Assembly (NCBI GenBank): GCA_905214625.1
Contig: CAJMMQ010000022.1
Location: 1 to 39,412 of the forward strand
From: an uncultured bacterium
GTDB taxonomy: Bacteria; Bacteroidota; Bacteroidia; Bacteroidales; Bacteroidaceae
Direction: 5' to 3'
Length of the DNA: 39,412 bases
The translations under genes were made by a program, and so were the position numbers. The notes under the pieces are model-generated. The model saw only the letters and a list, made by a program, of their open reading frames with translations. It ran no database searches and was not told where the DNA came from. Shown here piece by piece: positions 30,863 through 39,412 of the stretch (positions within the stretch are counted from its first letter, which is position 1; every line of letters begins with the position of its first letter).

Positions 30863-33800
30863 CTATTTGACCATGACTTTCTGTGTAGATGTGCTTCCGT
30901 CGGTATATGTCACCACGCGTATGTTAATACCTTTGACTGTACCGTTGGTTTCACGTCCTGACACATCATAGTATTTAATGTCCTTAACGGCTTTTCCGTC
31001 AGCGCCGATATCGCTGATGCCAGAGGCTGTACCCCTTTCCATCTCGATGTTGTCGAGATAGATGATATCCTGATATCCACCCGTGAATCCATAGAACACG
31101 AAGCTGATATGTGACGCTCCGGCATACTTGTCGAGTTTCACCTCATATTGTTTCCAGCCCTCTTCTGTGTCAGAGCCTACTACATACTCGCCGGCAAGCT
31201 CAAATTCGCCGTCGTCAGGACGTGCATAAACCATCACGACAGGCTTGTTGTTAGGATAAGCCGTAGCTATGTTGTAAACCCAGAACTTCAGCGTAGAGTT
31301 CCAGTCGCCAAGGGCTATCTTCGGTGAAACGAAGCCCGCTCCGGTGAATGTCTCATACGAATTGCCGTTGTACATATAGGCCACTCCGCCGTCGTTGTCT
31401 TGTGGTGTTGCTCCGTTGTTGCCATCTCCGTTAGGATTGTCAACTCCCCATGTTATGTATGTGCTTAATCCGTTAACCACCTGCCATGGTGTTGTAGACA
31501 ATTCCTTGTTGGCAAACGACTCCTTGAACGGCATTTCATAAAGTTTGCCAAGCACCACCTGACCGGCCACGGCCTGGCTCTCGCCCTCGGTGTTTACTGC
31601 CGATACAGCGTAATAAACCAGTTGCTGCTTGTCTGAAGGCTCGTTCTCTATGGTGTAGGTATTACCCTTAACACCTTTCTCTATCGGCGTAAGCACGTTG
31701 TCTGTAGGACTATATTTATATATGTTGTATGACATCTCCTCGTCTACAAGAACTCCGCCGTTGACTCCCGTTTCAGGCTCGCTCCATGAGATTATGGCAT
31801 CCATATTGTCTGAAGAACCTTTCAGCTGGAAGTCTGACACAACCATAGGAACGTCGCGGCCTACAAACAGCGTGTCATAGAGCACCTCGCTGCGTCCGTA
31901 AGAGTTAGAAGCTACAAGCATATAGATATTCTGACCATGCTGAGCCTGCGTGTCGGTCCACTTAATCTCTGCTCCAGGCACAACATCGCTCTTGCTCATC
32001 ACCGGTGTAGGACTTTGTCCTCGGAATATCTCAACCGTGAGGTTCTCGTTCAGTTTGTTGCCGTGATAGTCAACGGCAGGAGCCTTGAACGATAAGTCTG
32101 CATTCAGACTGCCGTCGGCATAAGCCTCCGACTTAAAGTCGGTGAACATATAAGGCGACGAAGCCGACTTGAGATAAGTGAGCGAAACATCGTCTATTTC
32201 TGCATTTGGATAGGCATACATGCCCGAAGCAAGAGTGTTGAAGCCGAAGCAGAACTTTCCGGCGTCTGTCGTAACCACATTGTGCTTTACCTGCGTAAGC
32301 TTATATCCTGTGCTCGAAGGCATGTCTGCTATATATTCACCTTGTGCCTCAGGCTCCTGTGCCGTGCCCATATACACCTTGTTAGTGATGTTGCTTCCGG
32401 CCATAAGATTTACGTTAGCCTTATATCCAAGCTCATAAACTGCATTGGCATCAAGCTTGAACATCGGTGTGTAGAGCCATGCGTCGAGCTTAGTCTCGTC
32501 GTCCATGAGGTAGGCATAAAACGTAAGTTTCTTATTGTTCTCATCATATTTCCAGCCATAATAAGGATTAGCCTCAAGGTCGAGTCCGTCGAGAGTAAAC
32601 TTATAAAGTTCTGCGGCTGCACGTGTGTCGAAACCCTCAAGATACGGTGCGGTGTATATTCCTACAAATGCAGAGTCAACAACAGCGCCGCCTTCGCCGT
32701 ATTCATTTTCTGCAACTACAGAGTAAGTGTTCATACCAACCTTGCTTACGCCTTTGTCTGTCCAGCTTAACTTAGTGCTTATGGCAGGATTGTCAAACAC
32801 GTGTACAGACTCTGTTCCTCCGTTTCTGTAAACATTCACCTTGCTTATGCTGCTAATAGGCTCACCGTTAAGGTTCTTGTCAGGCGTAATAAAGCTTACA
32901 GTAGCCTCCATGGCATCGTCTGCATCAGGTTCAATGGCAAGTTCGCTCACGCGCTCAGGAGCCTTTGTGGCACCCACCTCTGTAACGGCTACAGACCTTA
33001 TCATTATCAGTGCACCGTTTTTCTCCTTGGTACTCAGATAGCGAAGGCCAACATAATACTCGCCAGCATCTTCTACGTTAAACTCTGCCTTGTAGTCAGA
33101 GAATGTTTCATAAAGTTCTAGTCCTTCTTCTTTTTTAAAGACTTTAAAGGTTGAGAGGTCTTCCGGATTTGTGCCAAGACATATTTCAAAATCTTCAGGA
33201 TAACCATTAGAGAAGGTCTTCATGTTCATTGTGAAGCAGTATCTCGTGCCTCCGTCAAGCTTAATTGCAGGAGTTATTAGCCAGTCGTCGTTTACAGGAT
33301 TGTTTTGGGTAAGGTCTATACGCACTTCAGTCGTATATCCTGCACGCCATGTGTTACCGTCTTCGTTGGCGTCAACTACAGTAAAGAACTCAGTAAACAC
33401 CGATTTGTCGGCAAACGACTGTGAGTAAGGTGCAGTAAAAGCATTGCCGCATATAATCTTATCAGACTCGGCATATTCGCCGCACTTGCCGTTGTTAAAG
33501 GCATAAACTCTGTAATAATAGCTGCGCATATCCTGTGGCTCTGCTTCCGAGAAAGAAGTTTCCTTATAGTTTTCGGCCACCGTCACGCTGTCTGGCATAC
33601 GCACAACGGTGTAAGTAAGATTGTCATAATCTATGTATCCTGAGTTTACACCACCTTCAGGAGCAGTCCAGCTTACGCTGTTCTTCCCTTCAGTCTTATC
33701 ATAAGCGAATACAAGATTGCCGACCTTCTGCGGCACATCGTAGCCTGCATACTGTGCAACAGATGCCAAAGGAGAATAGCCGTTGGCGTTGCTCAGGTTG

Positions 33801-35008
33801 ACAGCTACATAATGGTTGCCCTCTGTCAACGATACGGGCAATGCAATTTTCTCACCAGGCTTAACCTCTCCGGTCTTGATAATCTCACCGTCGAGCCACA
33901 CATAAAGCACCGCATTGCCGAGCTGCTTGCCGTCAAACGTAGTCGTAGGCACATCAAACGATATCGTTCCTTCCAATCCTCCATCTTTATCATAAGTCAG
34001 TTTCAGATTGTCAACCTGTGCCGGAGCACCGTCGGGAGCATCGTTGTCGAGAGTCCACACTGCCACAAACTGCTCGTTGTTCTTAAAGTCAAGGACCTTC
34101 TTTGCCTCAGCCGTTGCAGGGTCAACAGTATAAAGTGAGCTGCCCTCTGTTGTCTGTGCAGCCCACAAGAACATGCCCGTGCGGTCGTCGTACATCATAT
34201 TCTGAACATACAAAACAGGCGTAATGCCGGTAAATCCCACCAACGACGGCCTCGCGGTTTTACGGTCTACCTTGTAAAGGTCGCCGTAGCTATTAATAAA
34301 ATACATCTCTCCGCTTGGCACGGCAGCCAACGTTATAACATTATACTTACCGCGGAAAGAAGCTATCTTGTCCATTTCGTCATAATCAGAATTATACACA
34401 CACCAGTCATAACCGCTCAAGTCGTCCTTATACTGAAACGAATAAATCTTATTGTCAATAGGATTATAACCCATTGCAGACGACAAAAGACTATAGCTCT
34501 TTTTGTCAGTGCCGTGAACAATGTTCTTCAACTCGCTCCAGTTTTCAGTGTCGATAGTGATATATCTCGCACCGTTGAGCACGCCCATTACCGACATTGC
34601 CGATATACCTAAGAATCTATTGCTGCTGTATGCACCCGCAACATAATTATATGACAGGTTTGTAATATGAGCAACAGGCCGTGGCGATTCGCCAATCTCA
34701 AACGAATAAATGCCATAAGGAACATCTACTATTGAAGAGTTTGCCCATTCTGTGCTGTTTATCATTGCTCCGTAAAGCGTTCGGCCGTAAAAAGCTTCAG
34801 TGTTTACAGCCTCATTTTTGGCACTGCTTTTCAGTATTTTAGACACCGTTACCACAGGTCTTTGCTCCGTTGGAACAGACTTCAGTTCAACCGGACCAGG
34901 CTTACGCGGAACATCAGTGATGTTTTCGGCTATCTGTGCGCCGGCAATTGTGGCTTGCGTAAACACCGCAGCCACGGCCAAAACCTTTAAAAATCTATTT
35001 TTGTTCAT
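30863..35008 (-). CDS. Large secreted adhesin-like protein with FN3 and choice-of-anchor-J domains
   Basis: From the ATG at 35008 this is a 1381-residue exported protein (signal peptide about 1-25, ending AGAQ). About residues 70-340 have repeated YSFEIG, NPIDNKIYSF and GEMYFINSYGDLYKVD patterns that suggest a beta-propeller-like region. Fibronectin-type-III-like modules (PQKVGNLVFAYDKTEG, VSDFQLKGSSDNM) then alternate with three lectin-like, choice-of-anchor-J/cleaved-adhesin segments at about 525-680, 795-960 and 1180-1335. Each of these opens with PYSQSF, PYLEGF or PFKESF and later has W-x-TP or FVSPKI. The C-terminus, YYDVSGRETNGTVKGI and a final QKVMVK, resembles a type IX sorting domain. 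It lies 13-25 bp after the C10 protease gene and is surely co-transcribed. Confidence 0.85.
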   Translation of the reverse strand: MNKNRFLKVLAVAAVFTQATIAGAQIAENITDVPRKPGPVELKSVPTEQRPVVTVSKILKSSAKNEAVNTEAFYGRTLYGAMINSTEWANSSIVDVPYGIYSFEIGESPRPVAHITNLSYNYVAGAYSSNRFLGISAMSVMGVLNGARYITIDTENWSELKNIVHGTDKKSYSLLSSAMGYNPIDNKIYSFQYKDDLSGYDWCVYNSDYDEMDKIASFRGKYNVITLAAVPSGEMYFINSYGDLYKVDRKTARPSLVGFTGITPVLYVQNMMYDDRTGMFLWAAQTTEGSSLYTVDPATAEAKKVLDFKNNEQFVAVWTLDNDAPDGAPAQVDNLKLTYDKDGGLEGTISFDVPTTTFDGKQLGNAVLYVWLDGEIIKTGEVKPGEKIALPVSLTEGNHYVAVNLSNANGYSPLASVAQYAGYDVPQKVGNLVFAYDKTEGKNSVSWTAPEGGVNSGYIDYDNLTYTVVRMPDSVTVAENYKETSFSEAEPQDMRSYYYRVYAFNNGKCGEYAESDKIICGNAFTAPYSQSFADKSVFTEFFTVVDANEDGNTWRAGYTTEVRIDLTQNNPVNDDWLITPAIKLDGGTRYCFTMNMKTFSNGYPEDFEICLGTNPEDLSTFKVFKKEEGLELYETFSDYKAEFNVEDAGEYYVGLRYLSTKEKNGALIMIRSVAVTEVGATKAPERVSELAIEPDADDAMEATVSFITPDKNLNGEPISSISKVNVYRNGGTESVHVFDNPAISTKLSWTDKGVSKVGMNTYSVVAENEYGEGGAVVDSAFVGIYTAPYLEGFDTRAAAELYKFTLDGLDLEANPYYGWKYDENNKKLTFYAYLMDDETKLDAWLYTPMFKLDANAVYELGYKANVNLMAGSNITNKVYMGTAQEPEAQGEYIADMPSSTGYKLTQVKHNVVTTDAGKFCFGFNTLASGMYAYPNAEIDDVSLTYLKSASSPYMFTDFKSEAYADGSLNADLSFKAPAVDYHGNKLNENLTVEIFRGQSPTPVMSKSDVVPGAEIKWTDTQAQHGQNIYMLVASNSYGRSEVLYDTLFVGRDVPMVVSDFQLKGSSDNMDAIISWSEPETGVNGGVLVDEEMSYNIYKYSPTDNVLTPIEKGVKGNTYTIENEPSDKQQLVYYAVSAVNTEGESQAVAGQVVLGKLYEMPFKESFANKELSTTPWQVVNGLSTYITWGVDNPNGDGNNGATPQDNDGGVAYMYNGNSYETFTGAGFVSPKIALGDWNSTLKFWVYNIATAYPNNKPVVMVYARPDDGEFELAGEYVVGSDTEEGWKQYEVKLDKYAGASHISFVFYGFTGGYQDIIYLDNIEMERGTASGISDIGADGKAVKDIKYYDVSGRETNGTVKGINIRVVTYTDGSTSTQKVMVK

Positions 35009-35033
35009 ATCTAATATCAATTTAATTTCTTGT

Positions 35034-37403
35034 TTATTTTACCACCTTTACAGTCTTGTTGCCCTGTCTGAGAATATAAATTCCTTTTGAAAGAGTGTTT
35101 ATATCAGTATCAGGAAGCCTTACTCCATTGACATCATATATAACAACAGGCTGCTTGCCGTCAGCGTTCAGACCAGTGATTGATGAGGTTTCATCGAGCG
35201 TAAACTGGCAAACAGACATGTCCATAGGACTCAAGAACGAATAAGTACGACCATCGTAAAGCATCAGGCAGGCTGTGTATGTCTTGCCGGGAACGCCATT
35301 TTCAAACGGACCTCCGAACGAAACGCTCTTTGTTTCGCCTTCTGTCAAGAACAGGTATTGTGGTTCAAGGCTGCCCATCTGCACCGCTCCGCTCTCGTTG
35401 AACAGGAAAAGACAGAGCCATCCGCCAAATACACCACTGCTGCACTTAACCTTTGCCATGATGTCCATAGACATACGGTCTACACAAGTGTTGTCGGCGA
35501 ACGTCAGCTGCGATGCCGGCTCAACCACGGCAGCCTCTTCGGGAGCAGCCTTAACAGTAATTTCGCAGAACGAAGCAATACGTCTGTTGTCGTCATCGAC
35601 AATAGTCAGACTGTAGTCTCCCTCGCTAAGACTGTATGCAGATACAAGTGACAAGTCGATGCTTGCGCCCGGCTTAAGGTCGATTTTATACGGATCGCCG
35701 TCTATTACACTGCGTTTGGTGTCTTTGTCTACAATAGAAACTATTACTTCTCCAAGATAGTCAACATCTCCGTTATTGGTAATGGTGGCCTTAACCTCGG
35801 CAGGAATGCCTGAATATACTTCAGAAGGAGCAGTCACGCCGGTTGCATCCAAGTTAAAATAGTTAGGATATGAGAAATACTGCTTGCCGTTCTCAACGTT
35901 TACATAGATATAATTTGCATAGCCAACGTATTCGCTTCTTATGCGGTTCCAGTTTCCATTGCCACCCTGAACACGGCAGACTGGATATAAAGTGTATGTA
36001 CCCTCGTTGAGAGTTCCAAGCGAAATGCCGTCAAACTGCGGACCAAATATCTGATAGCCTACCGGCAAACGGCCGTTAATACCGGTGTCAATAACCTTCA
36101 GTATGTTTCCTCCTGCATCTGTCAGCATAAATCCGTAGGTATAATCTGCATCTTGCCAGCCTGCGTTGGCAAGCATTCCGCAGAGCCTGAAACTGAGAGT
36201 AGCGCCGTTGTCGACGGTTTCTTCAGATGCTACAAGGCCTTCGGTTGATATCAGCTCTATGTCGGGTTCGCTGCTGGCCTGCGGGCGCTGTATACCTGTA
36301 ATTATATATTGGTCGTAGTTAAATCCGCCAGACGAGCCTCCTATGCCCTGTGACGACGGTGCAAGAGCTGATGTACGGAAGTAGCCGTTGCTCATGCCTC
36401 CCCATCCCCAGTTGACATGAATGAGGCCGTTGCGGTCGTATCCGTCGAACACGAAAGCGTGTCCTCCGGCAGAAGAACGGCCGAGAGCAACAATCGGGCG
36501 TCCGTTGTCTATCTCATTGATTATGATGTCGTCCCATTCGGCACATCCATAGTTGGTGCGTGTCCGATAAGCAACACCTTTGTCATAATTGAAGTATGTA
36601 TAAAGAGCAAACGGCACCGACTCGCTCGTTGCGCCGCTCGATACAGAGTATTCCATGTCTACCGCAATTCCGCAATGCAGCATAAGCAGTGCTACAGCCT
36701 CGCGACTTACGTCGCTGCTGCTGTCGTCGTATTTAGGAAGCATGTCGTTCCATGCATACGAAGTGCTGCCGAAATCGGCAGTAAGTGTGCCTCCATTGAG
36801 TATAGAAGGCTTATAAGTATGAGAGCCATTGCCATTTTCTGGCCATTTATGATAGTACATCACTTGAGCCATGGCCGTAGCCACGCATCCCGTTGCGCAT
36901 CTCGAATTGAGATCGTAAACAGGACACATGTCGTTGTAAGGAGAGTCTTGATTCCACTGTATGTCGCCAAGCAGAGGCTTAACCTCGTTATCCAGTGTGG
37001 TGTTTTCTTCGGCTATGGCTGTTGTTTGGCTGTTTCTTATATATGTAATTTGGTCTACATATCCTGCAAACCAGTTTTTTATATCTGCCGGAAGTTTATC
37101 ATAATTAAAATTTCCGGTGTCACTGTATCCTAGGATAGCGTTGGCTCTGTCGTCGGCCGACACTATGATGAAGCCGTCGGCTCCGTCATTATTAAATACA
37201 TAGAAGCAGTTTTTCCCGTCGGTGTCTGCGGCGGTGTAAGCCAACTTTAACGGTTTCAGCACTGAAGGAGCAATTCTGTTAGGCCCTGCCGGGCTTTTCA
37301 AGAAATTCTCTGCGATTTTCTGTGCCTGAGCTTGTGTTACGTCCTTGGCAGAGGAGGTAAGCACAAACAATGCACTTAAAAGAAGAAGAGTAATTTTTCT
37401 CAT
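35034..37403 (-). CDS. Secreted C10 cysteine protease (streptopain/interpain type)
   Basis: From the ATG at 37403 the protein has 789 residues: signal peptide (about 1-19, ending SSAK), propeptide (about 20-135), C10 catalytic domain, Ig-like modules and a C-terminal sorting-type tail. The catalytic Cys is C173 in RCATGCVATAMAQVMYYH and the His is H315 in SAGGHAFVFDGY, followed by HVNWGWGG with the conserved Trp. This matches streptopain (SpeB) and interpain A of Prevotella intermedia, proteases that cleave host proteins. The last 45 residues (VVIYDVNGVRLPD to GNKTVKVVK) suggest type IX secretion. An upstream ATG at 37433 overlaps the -7 element and cannot be used. First gene of a two-gene operon with the adhesin-like gene. 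Confidence 0.92.
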   Translation of the reverse strand: MRKITLLLLSALFVLTSSAKDVTQAQAQKIAENFLKSPAGPNRIAPSVLKPLKLAYTAADTDGKNCFYVFNNDGADGFIIVSADDRANAILGYSDTGNFNYDKLPADIKNWFAGYVDQITYIRNSQTTAIAEENTTLDNEVKPLLGDIQWNQDSPYNDMCPVYDLNSRCATGCVATAMAQVMYYHKWPENGNGSHTYKPSILNGGTLTADFGSTSYAWNDMLPKYDDSSSDVSREAVALLMLHCGIAVDMEYSVSSGATSESVPFALYTYFNYDKGVAYRTRTNYGCAEWDDIIINEIDNGRPIVALGRSSAGGHAFVFDGYDRNGLIHVNWGWGGMSNGYFRTSALAPSSQGIGGSSGGFNYDQYIITGIQRPQASSEPDIELISTEGLVASEETVDNGATLSFRLCGMLANAGWQDADYTYGFMLTDAGGNILKVIDTGINGRLPVGYQIFGPQFDGISLGTLNEGTYTLYPVCRVQGGNGNWNRIRSEYVGYANYIYVNVENGKQYFSYPNYFNLDATGVTAPSEVYSGIPAEVKATITNNGDVDYLGEVIVSIVDKDTKRSVIDGDPYKIDLKPGASIDLSLVSAYSLSEGDYSLTIVDDDNRRIASFCEITVKAAPEEAAVVEPASQLTFADNTCVDRMSMDIMAKVKCSSGVFGGWLCLFLFNESGAVQMGSLEPQYLFLTEGETKSVSFGGPFENGVPGKTYTACLMLYDGRTYSFLSPMDMSVCQFTLDETSSITGLNADGKQPVVIYDVNGVRLPDTDINTLSKGIYILRQGNKTVKVVK

Positions 37404-37638
37404 AATGTTACTATTAATTGGTTTCACGCTCACAAATATAAATAAAATGAAATAAAACAGGGCCGTAAAGTAACAGTCAAGTATTTCTAATTCTTAAATC
37501 AGAAAGTAAAAGTCCATGAAATGGGGCATTTTCTTACATCAAATCAAATTTAACTGATAAGCAAGATGATGCAAAGGGACGGGCATAAGACATACTATAC
37601 CAGCATAAAAGAGCTATGCTGTTGTATTGCCGGAATTC
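37404..37638. other. Intergenic region between protease operon and AraC regulator
   Basis: No gene. The protease promoter lies at its left end. A weak hairpin AGCATA-AAAGAGC-TATGCT (37602-37620), without a U-tract, lies near the regulator's stop. Confidence 0.4.
37433..37440 (-). promoter_or_regulatory. -7 element of the C10 protease operon
   Basis: TATATTTG on the minus strand fits TAnnTTTG and lies 29 bp upstream of the ATG at 37403. The upstream stretch is T-rich without a clear TTTG, so it may need an activator. Confidence 0.65.
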
Positions 37639-39126
37639 TCATATGCTGCTTTTTGAAATCTTCTGATATAGCGAAGGTGTCATTCCGGTCATTTTTTTGA
37701 AAGCCGCAATAAAGTTTGAGGCCGACTTGTAGCCAACGCTTTCGGATATCCCCTGTATGCTGTAGTTACCGTAATGTTCGTTGTCCAACATTCGCTTCAT
37801 GGCTACCTTTATGCGGTATTCGTTAACAAAGGAACGAAAGTTCTTGCCGAAAGTAGAGTTTATGGTCTGAGACACGTAGTTGGTATTCGACTCTGTCATC
37901 CTTGCTAACATCTGCAAACTGAAGTCTGGGTTACAGAATGCCTCTTCGTCTTCCATAACGATAAGTATTTTCTGCAAGAGTTCGTCGTGCCCTGCGGCTG
38001 CAACAGTCTTGTCGTCATGTTCCTCCACACCGTCTGAATCGGTTCTCTGTTCCTTGCGCTCCATGCTCATACGGTATCTGCGCTCTGCCTCAAGCAACTC
38101 GCTGTTGCGCCTGAACAGCTCCACATTGGCCACATGTAGCTTCTGCCTTTGACGATACACCACCACGACAGCAACCATTGCGATAACTACAATCATAATG
38201 AGCATAAACAGCATTACCTGCTGCTGTGAGTTGGTTTTCTCAAGACTGTTTATCGTTTTGGTTGTACGTTTCTTCTCGTCGGTCTGATAATTTGTCTTAA
38301 TCTTTGAAAACTCGTTAAGGTTAAGCAGCGAGTCGGCATATCTGAAATATTCACTCTGATAATATAGTGCGCGCTCCTTGTCGCCCATCTTGGTGTATAT
38401 GCGCATCAGCCCTTTGTAGCAGTCTACATAAAGATAGGCATGATTAGTTACATGTGCAAGCGAGTCGTACTTATTAAGATATACCAAAGCCATGTCCAGG
38501 TTGTCCAGATTTTCGTAACACCGATAAAGCTCCGAATATGCATAAATCTTCATCTCCTCGGGCAGGCTGTATTTATCTACAACTTTTATCACACGCTTCA
38601 TCCACATGGTCTTGCTGCGGTCGTTCTTGCGGCAACCTGCTATAAAGCCCTTGTTAAAGCAATAATAATAGGCTATCTGTGCTCGGCTTACGCCTGTCAG
38701 TTTCTTAATATTGTTATTGATATGCTCTGCATAGTCAATGTTGCCAATCTCACAGCTGGCGCCAACCATGTTGTTAAGGAATTTGAACTGCATCCCGGCA
38801 TTTGCCGCATCCACGCTGAGGGCATAGCCTTTCTTGTAAACCTCAAGCGACTGGGCAAAGTCTGAGTACACCGAATATATACCTCCTACATAATAATAGG
38901 CATCAATAAGCCTCGCCGTGTCGGGACGGCTGAGCTGCTCCTGGGCCTGTATGTATTTCAAGAATTTAGACAGCGAGCTGTTGTATTCGTTTCTGTCTAG
39001 TCCGGCCTTGGCCTCTATATAAAGGTCTGTGCCGGCACTTATGCCATCAGCCAGCACCGGGCAGACGGCATGAACAATACCGAACAATATACATATAAAT
39101 ACAGGAATCTTTTTAATAAGCAGCAT
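37639..39126 (-). CDS. Membrane-anchored TPR sensor with AraC-type DNA-binding domain
   Basis: This 495-residue protein combines an N-terminal signal/anchor (about 5-27), a periplasmic all-helical TPR-like region (about 30-285, repeated A-x-x-Y-x-x-x-A-Y patterns such as DYAEHIN and DMALVYLNKYDSLA), and a membrane helix (about 303-324). A short cytoplasmic coiled coil (about 328-360) and an AraC-family helix-turn-helix domain (about 385-490; ENFSLQMLARM-like first HTH, YSIQGISESVGYKSASNFIAAFKKMTGMTPSLY second HTH) follow. Such one-component regulators are common in Bacteroidetes and are thought to pass a periplasmic signal directly to DNA. It lies upstream of, and on the same strand as, the protease/adhesin operon, so that operon is its likeliest target. 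It has a full promoter at 39150-39180. Confidence 0.88.
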   Translation of the reverse strand: MLLIKKIPVFICILFGIVHAVCPVLADGISAGTDLYIEAKAGLDRNEYNSSLSKFLKYIQAQEQLSRPDTARLIDAYYYVGGIYSVYSDFAQSLEVYKKGYALSVDAANAGMQFKFLNNMVGASCEIGNIDYAEHINNNIKKLTGVSRAQIAYYYCFNKGFIAGCRKNDRSKTMWMKRVIKVVDKYSLPEEMKIYAYSELYRCYENLDNLDMALVYLNKYDSLAHVTNHAYLYVDCYKGLMRIYTKMGDKERALYYQSEYFRYADSLLNLNEFSKIKTNYQTDEKKRTTKTINSLEKTNSQQQVMLFMLIMIVVIAMVAVVVVYRQRQKLHVANVELFRRNSELLEAERRYRMSMERKEQRTDSDGVEEHDDKTVAAAGHDELLQKILIVMEDEEAFCNPDFSLQMLARMTESNTNYVSQTINSTFGKNFRSFVNEYRIKVAMKRMLDNEHYGNYSIQGISESVGYKSASNFIAAFKKMTGMTPSLYQKISKSSI

Positions 39127-39149
39127 TTACGACTTTAGATGTTTTAATG

Positions 39150-39180
39150 CAAATATCCGAATTTTTTGCCACACGACAAA
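39150..39180 (-). promoter_or_regulatory. Promoter of the TPR/AraC regulator
   Basis: On the minus strand TTTG (39177-39180), a 19-bp spacer and GATATTTG (39150-39157; one mismatch to TAnnTTTG) lie about 24 bp upstream of the ATG at 39126. Confidence 0.65.
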
Positions 39181-39355
39181 ATAATGGCACGTTATTTATC
39201 AAAAACGAATAAATACAGTGCATGAATCTGCATACAGAAAAAGTAAGCGGAAACATATGTAAAAAATATGCTGCCTATCTAGACAACGTTGAAAACGGCA
39301 TCTGAAACACACAGGTGCTCAGCTGACTGAATAAGGTCTTTTGTCAAGAGGTTTT

Positions 39356-39377
39356 GCAAAAGGCCTTTAGATTTGCA
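39356..39377. repeat. 22-bp dyad family, copy 7 (single degenerate unit)
   Basis: GCAAAAGGCCTTTAGATTTG matches the left half of the repeat unit. No second unit is in phase within the window. Confidence 0.5.
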
Positions 39378-39402
39378 TGCGCAAATAATGAGCTAAAAAT
39401 AT

Positions 39403-39410
39403 TATCTTTG
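39403..39410 (+). promoter_or_regulatory. -7 element for a gene beyond the right edge
   Basis: TATCTTTG matches TAnnTTTG and is the last feature before the window ends; a + strand gene probably begins a few bases to a few tens of bases further on. Confidence 0.6.
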
Positions 39411-39412
39411 CA

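Larger units (their letters stand above)
39127..39412. other. Right-end region: two divergent promoters, partial repeat
   Basis: No gene starts within the window here. It holds the regulator's promoter, AT-rich sequence, a degenerate repeat unit (39356-39377), an ATTTGC-ATGC-GCAAAT inverted repeat (39371-39386) and a -7 element pointing off the right edge. Confidence 0.5.

Noticed and set aside
37404..37433. Longer N-terminus for the C10 protease
   Set aside because: The upstream ATG lies within the -7 element, so it would be upstream of the transcription start; the downstream ATG also gives a proper signal peptide.
37602..37620. Terminator for the TPR/AraC regulator
   Set aside because: The 6-bp AT-rich stem has no U-tract on the minus strand; it is too weak to call.

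Overview
The window comes from a Bacteroidales genome, most likely a Prevotella-type member of the Prevotellaceae. Three things point there. Nearly all recognisable promoters carry the Bacteroidetes -7 element TAnnTTTG, and several have TTTG 19-20 bp upstream. The gene content is typical: a dapB-lepB-lepB2-wbqC cluster, DUF2851, PCMD/PorT-like/calycin-like surface proteins, an ECF sigma factor with a one-TM anti-sigma partner, and a TPR-TM-AraC regulator. There is also an interpain/streptopain-type C10 protease with a C-terminal sorting-like tail. No rRNA, tRNA, transposase, phage gene or CRISPR array was seen.

Layout, left to right: the 3' end of a DKNYY-repeat gene (+); an ECF sigma/anti-sigma pair (-); argB (-); the apparent operon topA-aroK-speA (-); a Nudix hydrolase and a sialate O-acetylesterase (-), the latter divergent from a secreted alpha/beta esterase (+). 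Next are a duplicated-domain lipoprotein, desulfoferrodoxin, and a zinc-type P1B ATPase followed by a Fur-family regulator (all +). A DUF3332 lipoprotein (-) and the wbqC-lepB2-lepB-dapB block (-) follow. Then come a PCMD lipoprotein, beta-barrel and calycin-like trio (+), DUF2851, an acyl-CoA thioesterase, dprA, dusB, tcdA and a RhaM-like mutarotase (all +). The right end holds a secreted C10 protease and a 1381-residue adhesin-like protein (-), then a membrane TPR/AraC regulator (-).

The coding genes are mostly ordinary; the unusual content is between them. Six intergenic sites carry arrays of four or five units of exactly 22 bp, each unit a near-palindrome around AAAAGG-NNN-CCTTTT, with a degenerate seventh copy at the right edge. 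Outer stem positions often covary, and some arrays share a neighbouring inverted repeat. A second family (two copies, beside lepB/dapB and upstream of dusB) joins a conserved 20-nt word to short hairpins whose stems differ but stay self-complementary. A third family flanks tcdA.

Two gene-level observations stand out. The second signal peptidase I homologue has lost both catalytic residues (Ser to Gly, Lys to Cys) while keeping the fold motifs. The P-type ATPase promoter carries a 7-1-7 inverted repeat of Fur-operator geometry, with a Cys-rich Fur-family gene directly downstream of the pump.
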